The notes: generated by a model from the letters alone, not told the origin. A DNA stretch of 64,000 nt from Mycobacterium seoulense (GCF_010731595.1 NZ_AP022582.1:3038001-3102000); one strand, 5' to 3'. Positions 30,547 to 40,276 are shown, counted from the first letter of the stretch. Translations and numbers: made by a program.

Positions 30547-32274
30547 TCATCCGTCGGTAGCGCGACGCCACACGCCTTCGCCGTCGGGAATCCCGGGCCG
30601 CGCCAATCGAGCACTGATGAGCCGCTCCGCAAGCCGCACACCCAGCGCTATCCCGAGCAGCGTCGGATTGGCCTGGCTCGACGTCGGCAGGACCGAGGTG
30701 CTCGCGACGTACAGCCCGCGCACCCCGTGTACCTGAAGGTCCGGGTTCACGACGCCGCCGTCGGCGGTCGCAGACATCCGAGTTGTGCCGGCCTGATGAA
30801 AGCCGGCGTAGCCCTGCATGAAATTGCGTACCGAGGCCTCGACGTCGTCGGCGAGCCACTCCACGTGTCCGACGCGGTGGCGGCGCAGGTGCTGGTCGAT
30901 GAGATCGATTGCCCTGCGGACACTTTCGTAGTCGGCGTCGGAGAAATACATGTGGGTGCGTATCCTGCGCATGCCGAGGGCGTCGCGTTCGTCGGTCAGC
31001 TCGATGCGGCTGTCCCAGTGCGGAAGATGCTCGCCGTGGTAGTGCAGCAGGTACCGATTGCCCGACCCCTTGACGAAGAAGCCTGGCGCCTTGCGGCCCC
31101 GGCGCAGGAACCGCGCATAGGAGAACCGGGCCGCGAATCGGATGGAACCGAACAGGTCCCGGATGATGTTGCGCAGGTGCGCGGCGACGCGCGGCGGGCC
31201 CGCGGTCCTGGTGTGGGCCTCGCGGATGGCCGCCGCGAGCAGGAAACGCCCCAGCGGGGAAATCAACGTCAGGTAGACACCCGACAGGATTCCGCTGCCG
31301 TGCGCCGGATCGCTGATCGGCGGATTCACCATCCAGACAGCGGCATTCGGCATCCCGAGTTCGCGTTGCAGCCGTGGAGTGAACGTGAAACGGCGGCGGA
31401 TGTAGACGCCCTCGCGGTCCCGCTCGTGTTCGTAGATGACGTCGTCGCTGGTGAAGTGCACACGCGCGACCCGGGCCTCGACGTGAGACATGTACCAGCG
31501 CCCGAGGTGGCCGCCCGCGTTGCCCAGCCCGGCCGGGTGATGACGATCCGACGCGAGCAGCAGGCGGGTGGCCTCCAGGCCGCCGGTGGCAAGGATGTAG
31601 TCCGCCGCAACGACTCTGCCCTCCCGTCCATTGAGCGTCTTGACGACGAGATGGTCGACGGCGTCACCGGCTTCCGTGGTCACCACCTCGGTGCACGTCA
31701 GGCCGGTCCACACCGTCAGGCCGGGCGTGTTGCGCAACTCGGCGCGGTATTCGCGCCCGAAACGCGTTGGCAACGACCAGCGTTCGAGATCGGTGGTGCG
31801 CACCTGTTCATCGGGCAGCCCTACGACCATGTCCCGCTGCGCCAACTCCGGGATGTCCCGCGCATTGAATACCGCCTGCCCGCATCCCGCCCAGTCGCAG
31901 GCCCGCTGCAGGTAGGGCTCGACATCGTCGAACCCGATGGGCCAGGGCGACTGCGCGGTGATGGGCCGATTCTCGAAGTCGATGGCGTCGAACTTGACAC
32001 ATCGTCCGCCCCACAGCGCCGAGGTTCCGCCCACCTGCCGGCGAACGGTGACCTCACTGCGTGAGTGAAAGTAGTCGTCCTGGCGCGAGTCGAACGTCGC
32101 CAATTCCTGCGCCGCCCGGTCATTGCGCTCGAGACCGCTTTCGATCAGGGCCACGTCGACGCCCGCGCGCGCGAGCTCGAGCGCGGTCGCGATGCCGATC
32201 GGGCCGGCCCCGACCACCACGACATCGGTTCGGATCGTCGTGTTGGGGGCGAACTGTGCCGGACCGCGAATCAC
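30547..32274 (-). CDS. GMC-family FAD oxidoreductase
   Basis: A 575-residue flavoenzyme. N-terminal FAD motif VVVGAGPIGIATALELARAG, then GGTSALWGGRC typical of the GMC group, and a C-terminal domain with HQAGTTRMS, NPDLQVHG and GLYVASTSVLPTSSQANPT. Family members oxidise sugars or alcohols (for example glucoside 3-dehydrogenase, pyranose oxidase). The GTG start overlaps the aldo/keto reductase stop by four bases (GTGA), so the two are translationally coupled and may make a modified sugar together. It is the last gene of the minus-strand wzc-wzy run. Confidence 0.88.
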   Translation of the reverse strand: MIRGPAQFAPNTTIRTDVVVVGAGPIGIATALELARAGVDVALIESGLERNDRAAQELATFDSRQDDYFHSRSEVTVRRQVGGTSALWGGRCVKFDAIDFENRPITAQSPWPIGFDDVEPYLQRACDWAGCGQAVFNARDIPELAQRDMVVGLPDEQVRTTDLERWSLPTRFGREYRAELRNTPGLTVWTGLTCTEVVTTEAGDAVDHLVVKTLNGREGRVVAADYILATGGLEATRLLLASDRHHPAGLGNAGGHLGRWYMSHVEARVARVHFTSDDVIYEHERDREGVYIRRRFTFTPRLQRELGMPNAAVWMVNPPISDPAHGSGILSGVYLTLISPLGRFLLAAAIREAHTRTAGPPRVAAHLRNIIRDLFGSIRFAARFSYARFLRRGRKAPGFFVKGSGNRYLLHYHGEHLPHWDSRIELTDERDALGMRRIRTHMYFSDADYESVRRAIDLIDQHLRRHRVGHVEWLADDVEASVRNFMQGYAGFHQAGTTRMSATADGGVVNPDLQVHGVRGLYVASTSVLPTSSQANPTLLGIALGVRLAERLISARLARPGIPDGEGVWRRATDG

Positions 32275-33227
32275 GGGGCGGGGCCCCGTCGAAACTGCTG
32301 GGCGAGAGCGAGAAAACGCGTCAGGAGCCCCGCGTCCGGCGGCGACGAGACGGCGTCCGCCGCGTCGGCGACCCGCCGCGGATCGGTGCTGCTGTAGAGA
32401 ATCGCGCGACAACCCGTGGCCACGGCCGACGACGCGAGGATCAGCCTCGGCAGCACACCGGGGGCCAGCGGGTCGGCTTGGAGCGTTTCGCACCAACGTC
32501 GGGCGAGCCGTGCGTCGGCCCGTAACGCAGCGTAAAGCGTCGTGTACGACCGGTTGAAGACGCCAAACCCGAAGTCGGCGGGGCGTGGCGGAGGATCGAG
32601 AAGGTCGCCGCGGACCTGGCTGACGCCCCGCGGTGCGAATGCACCGGCGAAATCCACCTCGAGGCCCTCGTCCTGGGACACACCCCAGGCGCGAATCTTG
32701 CCCTGCCGGTGGGCCCGTTCGAAGAACTCGCCGAGTTCATCGCTGGCGACGGTGTCGAAAGGCCTTGGGCCGTGGACGAACAGGATGTCCACATAGTCGA
32801 CGCCCAGTGCCGCCAGGCTCTGATCCAGGCTGCGGGTCGCGACCGCCGCGTCGTAGTGCCGGGGGGTCAGGTCCGGTTCCTGTCGCCGCTTGACCGCGCG
32901 CCGCAGCGCCGGGGCTTTGCGCAGCACCGCCCGCGCAGGCGCCTGGAAGCGGCCGAGACGCCGGGCCGCCCCGCCGACGTCGATGCCGAACTTGGTGGCC
33001 ACCGTCACCGCGTCGCGATTCACGGTGCGCAGGAACACCCCCAGCTCGGACTCCGCCGAGCCGAGGCCGTACATCCGCGCGGTGTCGAAGTGCGTGATGC
33101 CGTGCTCGACCGCGCAGCCCAGCACGGCCATCCGCTCCTTGCGGAACGGCGCCTGCATCAAACCCCCGCACCCGAACCCGACCGCGCTGACCCTCAGCCC
33201 CGGTCCGCTGAGCTCAATCTGCTCCAA
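32271..33227 (-). CDS. Aldo/keto reductase
   Basis: A 318-residue AKR fold protein. The catalytic tetrad can be picked out: Asp and Tyr in HFDTARMYGLGSAE, Lys in TVATKFGID, His in ILFVHGPRP. TTG 33227 is chosen because the barrel begins at once (LEQIELSGPGLRVSAVGFGCGG) and it lies inside the last codons of the upstream glycosyltransferase (14-bp overlap). Coupled to the GMC oxidoreductase by a GTGA overlap. An oxidoreductase pair of this kind could epimerise or deoxygenate a sugar; the substrate is inferred only from context. Confidence 0.85.
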   Translation of the reverse strand: MEQIELSGPGLRVSAVGFGCGGLMQAPFRKERMAVLGCAVEHGITHFDTARMYGLGSAESELGVFLRTVNRDAVTVATKFGIDVGGAARRLGRFQAPARAVLRKAPALRRAVKRRQEPDLTPRHYDAAVATRSLDQSLAALGVDYVDILFVHGPRPFDTVASDELGEFFERAHRQGKIRAWGVSQDEGLEVDFAGAFAPRGVSQVRGDLLDPPPRPADFGFGVFNRSYTTLYAALRADARLARRWCETLQADPLAPGVLPRLILASSAVATGCRAILYSSTDPRRVADAADAVSSPPDAGLLTRFLALAQQFRRGPAP

Positions 33228-34227
33228 CGCCGAGGCTCTCGTAGATCCGGCGAAGCTCGGCGCCGATGACGTCGGGGCTGCGCGTCGCCGCGATGTGCGC
33301 CTGCCCCTTGAGCCCGTCACGCTCCGCCAACTCCGGATCGCGAAGGTACCGCCCGATCGCCGCCGCCAATGCGGGCGGATCATCAACGGGTACAAGCATT
33401 TTCGGGTCGGGAACAATGCCCGGCGTGCCGGCGACGGGCGTCGCGACGGCCGGGCGCGCGCCGGCCAGGGCCTCGGTCACGATCAGCGGCATCGCCTCGG
33501 CGCGCGACGGCAGCACCACCACCCGCGCGGACCGGATCAGCTCGGGGATCGCGTCCGGATGTACCGCGGGTTCCACCGAGAAGCGCTCCAGCTGCGGAGG
33601 CGTGTAGTCGTCGATCGGCCCGACCACCCGGCACTGGCCTTCGATGCCCTCGTCGAGCAGCAGCTGCCACGCCGCGGCGAGCGTGTCGACCCCCTTGCGC
33701 AGGCCGATGGTCCCGGCGAAGAGCGCCACCGGCGGTGTCGTGCCGGCCCCTGGCGCGTCCCAGTCGATCGGCGCCGGGTTCACCGAGATGGTGCTCGGGA
33801 CCCGCGGAGCCAGCTCCGCAACGGCGGCCCGCGCGTCCTCCGAGAACACGATCAGGTGGTCGGCGCGGCGCAGGGTGGCCCCGATATAGCGGCGGTGCCG
33901 AAGGGCTTCCCTGGCGACGTCGGCGCCCTGCAGCGTCGCGACAATCCGCAAACCGCGCGCCTTGGCCAGTCGAATCAGCGGTCCTTCGCGCAGCCACGCC
34001 CCGCCGTCTGAGATGTGGAAGTGCACGATGGTCGTGCGGGGTGCCCGGGCCAGCACGGCCGCCGCGCGCGCGGTCAGCACGAAGTTCTTCACGTGGTGCC
34101 GCCCTTCCCACGTCGACAGGACGCGGATGTCGTCCGCGCCCATCTTGTGGTCGCGGATGACTCGAATCACGGTCTGCGTCCCGCCGAAGCTGTACACGCC
34201 CGGCCCGACATGAATGACGGAGATCAT
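33214..34227 (-). CDS. Glycosyltransferase family 4 (third of the island)
   Basis: A 337-residue GT-B enzyme. The donor half has VALFAGTIGLRKGVDTLAAA and an intact EX7E motif (PSRAEAMPLIVTEALAG). The N-terminal half begins MISVIHVGPGVYSFGGTQ. ATG 34227 is preferred; an in-frame start 8 codons upstream (34251) cannot be excluded. It is in the minus-strand run after the Wzy-like gene (gap about 136 bp) and overlaps the AKR gene by 14 bp. Confidence 0.87.
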   Translation of the reverse strand: MISVIHVGPGVYSFGGTQTVIRVIRDHKMGADDIRVLSTWEGRHHVKNFVLTARAAAVLARAPRTTIVHFHISDGGAWLREGPLIRLAKARGLRIVATLQGADVAREALRHRRYIGATLRRADHLIVFSEDARAAVAELAPRVPSTISVNPAPIDWDAPGAGTTPPVALFAGTIGLRKGVDTLAAAWQLLLDEGIEGQCRVVGPIDDYTPPQLERFSVEPAVHPDAIPELIRSARVVVLPSRAEAMPLIVTEALAGARPAVATPVAGTPGIVPDPKMLVPVDDPPALAAAIGRYLRDPELAERDGLKGQAHIAATRSPDVIGAELRRIYESLGVGAD

Positions 34228-34363
34228 CGCTGTCCGGAATGCGGATCGCACAGCGGCGCGTGGCGGGGGTGGTCGAAAAGACAGACATTTCGCATTCGGC
34301 TAACTCCCAAGGTGATTGGCCACGGCGTCAAAGTACACCGGCCGGACGCTCGGCGCGCCCACT

Positions 34364-35836
34364 TCAGTGGGCTCCGGATGGCGCCATCAGCGCCGGCGCG
34401 TCGGGGCTGACCGCGCGGTTTGCGTCGCGTTCCCTGTCGCGCAGGCCGGCGAACCCCATCGCCGAACCGAGCGCGATGCCCAGCGCGAAGGAATCCGACG
34501 GCATCTCCGGCAATGGCCACACCACGGATATCGCGAGCAGGCCCGCGCTGACCGCCACGCTGACCTTCGCCGCCGCGGTCCGGCAGCGCACCGCCTTGAC
34601 CAACGGTGTCAACGCGAAAAGGGCGAACGCCGCCATGCCCACCGCCCCCGCCTTGGCCAGCCACCACAGATAGAAGTTGTGCGAGTAGGCCGGATAGAAC
34701 TTCGCGGAAAACTCGTCGTCGCCTTTCGGCGGCTGATACGCGTAACCCAGGCCATGGCCGAATACGGGCGCCTGAGCGATCGAGCGGTTCAGCAGGGAGT
34801 CCTCCCGCAGCCTCTCCAGCGCCGATTCGTCCACGGCGAGCGCGCTGGACGAAACCCCGCCGAGCACCCGCTCGTTGAAGGCCGTGATCTGGTCGGCGAG
34901 CCACGCACCGGCGTCCGAACCCTGCAGCAGGAACAGCGATCCCGGCACCGTCACCGCAATGACCGACGCGCAGACCACGCCAATGAACACGGTCCGGCGC
35001 ACCGTCGACGCACTCAAGCTGATGAGCAGAGCGACACCCGCCGCCACGCCCATCGAGATGAGCGTGTTGCGGGAGAACGAGAGCAGCGAAATGATCAACG
35101 CGGGCGGGCCCAACGCCAGGAGGGTGGCGGGCCTGAGACGGCCGACGATCGCAGCGGCCACCAACGCGCTCAGCGTCGCGGTGGCCGGGGATTGCGTGGT
35201 CAGGATGATCCGGACGGCCTGGCCGGCGCCGGTCGCCGCCCCCAGGCTTTCCGCCCTGCCCGCGAGCCGGATGGCATGCAGCGAACTCACGACCGCCATG
35301 CCCGCGGAAAACCACAGGATGCCCGCCGTCACGCGGATCGACCACTTGATGTAGCCGCCGTACACGACCAACAGCGCCAGCACGTACCCCACAGCGATCT
35401 CGAGCATGCTCAGCGATTCCCGCAGCACGATCGTGGCGTCATGGCCGTTCTCGAATCCGGCCACCGTGGAAATGACAACGACGAGCGTGAACAGGCCCGG
35501 CAACCAATAGTCGGAGAACTGCGGTTTCACGATCGGGATCAGATAACCGATCGCCAGTATCGCCGCCACCAGGTACAGGTAGACGACCGCTGGACCGATG
35601 ACCTTGCCGACGTGCAGACCCTGGGGCAGCGCCGCGAACGCACCGACCAACGCGACCCACGCCATCGCCTCCGGCCTCACCCAGTACACGACCACGCAGA
35701 ACGTGGCGGCGATCAGCATGATGCCCTCGGTCGTGAGTCGTACCGAGAGCACGCCGTACACGAAACATCCAAACAGGAACAGCGCCAGCGAAGCTCCGCT
35801 CATGGCCAGGCGATGGCGACTGCGCAGGTAGAACAT
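34364..35836 (-). CDS. O-antigen polymerase/ligase-like membrane protein (Wzy-like)
   Basis: A 490-residue polytopic membrane protein with roughly 11-12 helices and one large outward loop (about residues 300-400). That loop contains GHGLGYAYQP and YSHNFYLWWLAKAG, the pattern of the O-antigen ligase/polymerase (Wzy_C) family. In a Wzx/Wzy pathway it joins lipid-linked repeat units outside the membrane. The start couples to the upstream gene: the wzc-like TGA and this ATG share a base (TGATG). Ligase or polymerase cannot be told apart by sequence; Wzx and Wzc-like neighbours favour polymerase. Confidence 0.88.
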   Translation of the reverse strand: MFYLRSRHRLAMSGASLALFLFGCFVYGVLSVRLTTEGIMLIAATFCVVVYWVRPEAMAWVALVGAFAALPQGLHVGKVIGPAVVYLYLVAAILAIGYLIPIVKPQFSDYWLPGLFTLVVVISTVAGFENGHDATIVLRESLSMLEIAVGYVLALLVVYGGYIKWSIRVTAGILWFSAGMAVVSSLHAIRLAGRAESLGAATGAGQAVRIILTTQSPATATLSALVAAAIVGRLRPATLLALGPPALIISLLSFSRNTLISMGVAAGVALLISLSASTVRRTVFIGVVCASVIAVTVPGSLFLLQGSDAGAWLADQITAFNERVLGGVSSSALAVDESALERLREDSLLNRSIAQAPVFGHGLGYAYQPPKGDDEFSAKFYPAYSHNFYLWWLAKAGAVGMAAFALFALTPLVKAVRCRTAAAKVSVAVSAGLLAISVVWPLPEMPSDSFALGIALGSAMGFAGLRDRERDANRAVSPDAPALMAPSGAH

Positions 35837-37287
35837 CACGTCGACGGGCTGGCCTTGGCACGGTAGGCCTGGGAGGCGGCCCGGCGGTGCAACGACAGCC
35901 GCGCGTCGGTCAGCACGGTACCGACAATCTCCGCGTTGGCCGAGCGCAGCGTCGCCAACGCGTCCTGGAGTTCGTCGGCCGTGGTGCGGCCCGCGCGGAC
36001 GACGAGGACCGTGGCTTGAACGGCGCCCGCCAGCACCACCGCGTCAGCCGTCGCGAGCACCGGCGGTCCATCGACCACCACCCGGTCGAATCGTGACGAG
36101 AAGCCTTGCAGCACATTGTCGATCACTTCCGGCGGGTATGCGCTGCAGGGCAGGGTCTCGCGGCGGGCGGCACGCGCGGCAAGGACGAACAGCCTCGGAA
36201 AGGGGGTGGGTTTCACAGCTTCCGCTGCGACCTCGGGGTTCGCGAGGGCGTTGGCCAGACCCTCGCCCGATTCCACCTTCAGGGAACCGGCGATCACGGG
36301 CCGGCGGGTGTCGCCCTCGATGACAAGTACGTCCTCACCGGCTTCGGCGAACGCCCGCGCCAGGTTGAGGACTGTCGTGGTGGTTCCCTCGCCGCCGAAA
36401 GGTGCCGCCACCAGCACCCGGCGACCGTCGGGCCCCATCGCCCTGCGCAACCGCGTACGGAGATCGCGCACGGCGTCGTCGAATGTGGCGTCGGTGCCGA
36501 AGCGCGGCGTGCCGCCGCGCCTCCGCGGCAATTCGCCCAGCGTCGGCAAGCCCGAAAGCCGTTCCAGCTTTTCGCGGGTGCGCACCGTGCGATCGCTGGC
36601 CTCGCGGGTGAGCGCCACAGCTATGCCCAGAAGCAGACCGGCGATCAGACCCATGGCCATGTTGCGCACCGGTGCCGGGGTGACCGGGTGCTCGGGTACC
36701 CGGGGCGGCTCTACCACCCGCGCCCTCGCTACTGGCACCGGCTTACCCGTCGGCGCCTGCCCGCCGGGCACCTCGCTGGGCTGGCCGGGCGGGGTCGTGG
36801 CATCCGTGGAATCCGGTCGGTTCCCGGAATTCGGATTGTCCGGACGCGAGCTCATGCCCAGCGTGGGGATGATCGCAGCGAATTGGTCGGCCATCGCGCC
36901 CGCCAGCGCCGCCGCTCGCCGAGGGTCGGTGTCTTTGACGGTGATGGTGAATAACTGGGATTTTGCGGTGTACTTCACCTGGCTTTGGCTCAGCAGGTCG
37001 TCGGCACTGATCGGTAGTTGGAGCTGTTTGATCGCGCGGTCCGCCACCGTCCGGCCGCCGGCGATCTGGGCGTACGACGACAGCCGTTCCTGCGCCGTCA
37101 GTGTGCCGTTATACAGCTCGGTCAGGTCGGTGGCCCCGGAGAACGAGATGAGCACCGTGGTCGACGACTGGTAATGCTTGGTCTGCAATGCGGTGATGAC
37201 TGCGGCACCGACGGTGCACGCCAGCACCGCGGCCACTGCCAACTTCCAGTGCGCGACGAGGATCCGGACAAAGGTACGGAAATCCAT
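35836..37287 (-). CDS. Wzc/CapAB-like chain-length co-polymerase with degenerate kinase
   Basis: A 483-residue protein: N-terminal Wzz domain with a first membrane helix (about residues 16-34), an outer loop, a Pro-rich linker, a second helix (MAMGLIAGLLLGIAVAL) and a cytosolic BY-kinase-like ATPase domain. The Walker A loop reads GGEGTTTT, with Thr in place of the invariant Lys; Walker A' is VIEGDTRRP (Glu for the first Asp); Walker B VVVDGPPVL is kept. The C-terminus has one Tyr, not a Tyr cluster. So ATP hydrolysis and autophosphorylation are doubtful. ATG 37287 follows AGAAAGG. It heads the minus-strand operon and would set polymer length with Wzy. Confidence 0.9.
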   Translation of the reverse strand: MDFRTFVRILVAHWKLAVAAVLACTVGAAVITALQTKHYQSSTTVLISFSGATDLTELYNGTLTAQERLSSYAQIAGGRTVADRAIKQLQLPISADDLLSQSQVKYTAKSQLFTITVKDTDPRRAAALAGAMADQFAAIIPTLGMSSRPDNPNSGNRPDSTDATTPPGQPSEVPGGQAPTGKPVPVARARVVEPPRVPEHPVTPAPVRNMAMGLIAGLLLGIAVALTREASDRTVRTREKLERLSGLPTLGELPRRRGGTPRFGTDATFDDAVRDLRTRLRRAMGPDGRRVLVAAPFGGEGTTTTVLNLARAFAEAGEDVLVIEGDTRRPVIAGSLKVESGEGLANALANPEVAAEAVKPTPFPRLFVLAARAARRETLPCSAYPPEVIDNVLQGFSSRFDRVVVDGPPVLATADAVVLAGAVQATVLVVRAGRTTADELQDALATLRSANAEIVGTVLTDARLSLHRRAASQAYRAKASPST

Positions 37288-37462
37288 CGACCAACGGCCT
37301 TTCTGAAAGCTCTGGCGCCGCGAAAGCATCCAACCGGCCGGCTGTCCGGATGGGCTCAATCATTCAACATGATTCCGGCATCGTCATGCAGCATTTGCCC
37401 GAAAGTGATATTGAAGCCTATGCGCGCACTCGAAGACCCGGCGGTGACCGTCTAGGCGTTCT

Positions 37463-39175
37463 TCACGGTCGGGGCCCCGCGGTCAGCGCGTCACGAGATA
37501 TGTTGACCGTTGCCAGTGGATAGCCGCCGGAACCGTCGCGTCCGTTGCGCGCCAACTGCATGGGCGGGTAGTTCACCACGTGCGATGCGTCCGGCTTGTG
37601 CTGTTGCCAGTCCACCGACGCCCGCAGGGTGTAGTTGCCCGGCGCCAAGCCCGCCAGGTCTAGCTTCACAGACTCGGTCGACGACGCCGTCGCCGGTTCG
37701 CCGGAGTTGCCGCCGGTTTGAGCCTGGACCAGGGTCTTGAGGTTGACGGTTGTCGGCAGAGTGCGAACCACCGCTCCCGTGAAGTCCACCAGTTGATAGC
37801 GGGGAGCCCATTTCTCGATCGCGGCGGCCGAACCGTAGTTGGTCCACGTCACGGCAATCGTCGCCACACCGTCGCGCACCGGGTGCGGCCCCGGCCGCGC
37901 TTCGACCGAATACCGATATCCCGCGGCAACGTTGGCCTGTGCCCACAACAGGTACAGCGCAGGGTCCATCGGGGTCGCTGACTCCGCGTCTGCGAAGTCA
38001 CAACTCGATGTCATCGCGACGTGATACTTGATGACGTCGTGCACGGCCTTTTGGTAGTACGACTGCGGTGAGGTGCCGGCCGGCAACAGGCACCATTCGC
38101 TGATGACCGGTGCCGAGATCAGCCTGGCCTTCAGTTCGGCGATGACCGGATCCTTCGTCTGCACATAGCGCGAGCCTTCCAATTCGACCCAGCCGGGCAA
38201 CGGCGCGATCACACCCAGGCAGTCGGCCCGCACGCCCACCGGCGCTGACAGTTTCTTGGTGACGTCGTCGGACAGCAGTTCGCGCACGATTTCCGGATTC
38301 AGGAGCGTCGCCACCAACTGCGTCCTGCGAAATGCGTTGACGTTCGCCGCGACCAGCTGCCTGATCGACGTGATGGTGATGCTCTGATCACGAAACTGGC
38401 TGTAGTAGCCGAGCTTCGCCATACTCTCGTCAGCGGACGGGCCAGGAGCGCCGAGCTTGTCGCGCAAATACGCTATGTGGTTCTCGCTCCAGTCCCCGTA
38501 GCCGGAGAACTCGAAAACGCTGAGCCGCTCGTCGCGGTCATACCGTCGCCCGAGCGCGGCAAGTAACTTTCCGAAGGCGTCGAGGTACCGGGGGTCGTTC
38601 CAGTTCGGTACCACCTGCGTCACGCCGGGGGTCCACCAATATCGTTCCGGGCCCGCGTAGTCGGTGGCGGCCGACCGGATCCAGTCGGGAATGGCGATGT
38701 TCGTGTTGTTCGGAAACACCGTGTCACAACAGGAGTGGTAGGCCACAATGCGAAGAGTCATCCGCATATTCCTGGCTGCCAATTTCGTCAGCGCGTCATC
38801 GATCACGCTGAAGTCGTACTTTTGCTCGTCAGGAGCGTCGGGCGGTAGCGTGCCGGGATCCGTGGGCTGCAACTGCCGCCACGTGACACGTAGGCTGGCA
38901 TCATCCGACGCAGGCCAGGCCGGGTACCGCTGCTGCGCCGAATTGGCTTGCGGGAACAAGGGTATCAAGAGATCTTCGTATTGACCGCGGAGCGGATTCT
39001 GTACGTCTTGAACGGACAGCGGTATCGCAGGACTGATTATCGCGGTCACCAGCTGGGCATCGGCACGGCCGGCACACCCGTTGAGCAAAAGCGTCGCACA
39101 AACGGCGATGAGCAGCGGGGTCTTCCTCAACCTACGCGCCCTGCCGGCGCACAGCGCCGTCGGCAATGTCGGCAT
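37463..39175 (-). CDS. Lipoprotein with DUF4832-like glycosidase-type region (paralogue A)
   Basis: A 570-residue exported lipoprotein: basic N-terminus, hydrophobic segment and lipobox LLLNGCAG. The mature part resembles DUF4874/DUF4832 proteins, which look like TIM-barrel glycoside hydrolases: NPLRGQYEDLLIPLF, LRVTWRQLQP, and EFSGYGDWSENH in the place of the family GxW(g)E segment. A C-terminal beta domain follows. It is clearly paralogous to the gene at 42437 (long shared runs such as AASDDASLRV/ASYDASLRV and DWQQHKP). Beside wzc, it may trim or bind the polymer. The catalytic role is inferred; ATG 39175 is the likely start. Confidence 0.8.
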   Translation of the reverse strand: MPTLPTALCAGRARRLRKTPLLIAVCATLLLNGCAGRADAQLVTAIISPAIPLSVQDVQNPLRGQYEDLLIPLFPQANSAQQRYPAWPASDDASLRVTWRQLQPTDPGTLPPDAPDEQKYDFSVIDDALTKLAARNMRMTLRIVAYHSCCDTVFPNNTNIAIPDWIRSAATDYAGPERYWWTPGVTQVVPNWNDPRYLDAFGKLLAALGRRYDRDERLSVFEFSGYGDWSENHIAYLRDKLGAPGPSADESMAKLGYYSQFRDQSITITSIRQLVAANVNAFRRTQLVATLLNPEIVRELLSDDVTKKLSAPVGVRADCLGVIAPLPGWVELEGSRYVQTKDPVIAELKARLISAPVISEWCLLPAGTSPQSYYQKAVHDVIKYHVAMTSSCDFADAESATPMDPALYLLWAQANVAAGYRYSVEARPGPHPVRDGVATIAVTWTNYGSAAAIEKWAPRYQLVDFTGAVVRTLPTTVNLKTLVQAQTGGNSGEPATASSTESVKLDLAGLAPGNYTLRASVDWQQHKPDASHVVNYPPMQLARNGRDGSGGYPLATVNISRDALTAGPRP

Positions 39176-39429
39176 CCTGCACACCGACCTCAGGCCCTCC
39201 ACCAGATCCAAGGACTGACACCTCTCCGGTCGCCGGCGCTCCCTACGTGAAGCGCAGTGGGTTGGCAACGATGCAGCGTTGCCCCACATCATCCGTCAAT
39301 CATGCACATCTTCGGGCATATCCCGACCAAGTTGACCGGCGCCGGCGGGCGCCGGCAAGCCGCCCATATGGGAATGCGCGCGCAATCCACTAGGCTGGTG
39401 GCTCCGCAAATCGCTCAGGAGACCGCAAG

Positions 39430-40221
39430 ATGCCTCTGGCCCGATCGGCCAAACGTTGGCTGGCGCCCGCGGCACAGACACTCGCGCCACGCTTCTTCTG
39501 GCGGCGGAAGTACCGCATCTTGCAACGCCTCGGGCAAACCCGAGCGGACGTGCAGTTGGCGGTTTCGTTATGCGACCCGAACCGGGTCTCGTTGGACATC
39601 GGTGCCGACGTCGGCCAATTTACGATCGCGATGCTCGCGTCGTCGCGCTCGGTGATCGCATTCGAGCCCCGGCTCGCTCAAGCTAGCGACCTGGAGGCGA
39701 TGTTCGGCGCGGTCGGTGCCCCCGTGCGGGTGGAAGCGATCGCCCTGTCCGACACGGCGGGCGTGAGGACGATGCGGGTGGTCGAGTCGGAGCCGGGTCG
39801 CAGCACCATCGACATCACCAATGTCCTGAACGACGTCGATAGCAGCGGAATTCGCAACGTCGACGTCCCGATCAGGCGGCTTGACGACCTGTCCTTGGAC
39901 GACATCGGCATGATCAAGATCGACGTCGAGGGCCATGAGCTCGCCGTACTGCGCGGCGCCGCACAAACACTCGCACGCAACCGGCCCGCGATCATGGTGG
40001 AAGCTGAGCAACGCCATTACCCCGACGCGGTGGCGGAGATCACCGCCCTGTTGCGCGAGTTCGGCTACTCCGGTTACTTCGACCTCGATGGCGTCCGGCG
40101 GCCGATCGACGATTTCGACCCGGGCGAACATCAAGACCCGGCCAACGCCGGCGACCGGGACAACGACTGGGCGCCTCGCGGCGTCTACGTCAACAACTTC
40201 GTCTTCATTCCGCAGGGCTGA
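39430..40221 (+). CDS. FkbM-family methyltransferase
   Basis: A 263-residue SAM methyltransferase: SAM motif VSLDIGADVGQFTIAM, FEPR as motif II, and MIKIDVEGHELAVLRGA, the hallmark of the FkbM family. Such enzymes O-methylate sugars or polyketides. ATG 39430 follows AGGAGA. It stands alone on the plus strand between the lipoprotein and the c-di-GMP gene and likely methylates the same glycan as the TylF-like enzyme at 29705. The 254-bp gap before it also serves the divergent lipoprotein gene. Confidence 0.9.
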   Translation: MPLARSAKRWLAPAAQTLAPRFFWRRKYRILQRLGQTRADVQLAVSLCDPNRVSLDIGADVGQFTIAMLASSRSVIAFEPRLAQASDLEAMFGAVGAPVRVEAIALSDTAGVRTMRVVESEPGRSTIDITNVLNDVDSSGIRNVDVPIRRLDDLSLDDIGMIKIDVEGHELAVLRGAAQTLARNRPAIMVEAEQRHYPDAVAEITALLREFGYSGYFDLDGVRRPIDDFDPGEHQDPANAGDRDNDWAPRGVYVNNFVFIPQG

Positions 40222-40276
40222 GCGGTAGACGGTACGACGCACGGCCACCGCGCATGTCGCGACCCTCGGTGCGACG

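Noticed and set aside
34316..35866. 516-codon plus-strand frame opposite the Wzy-like gene
   Set aside because: Arg/His/Gln-rich shadow; the minus strand encodes a clear membrane protein with family motifs.
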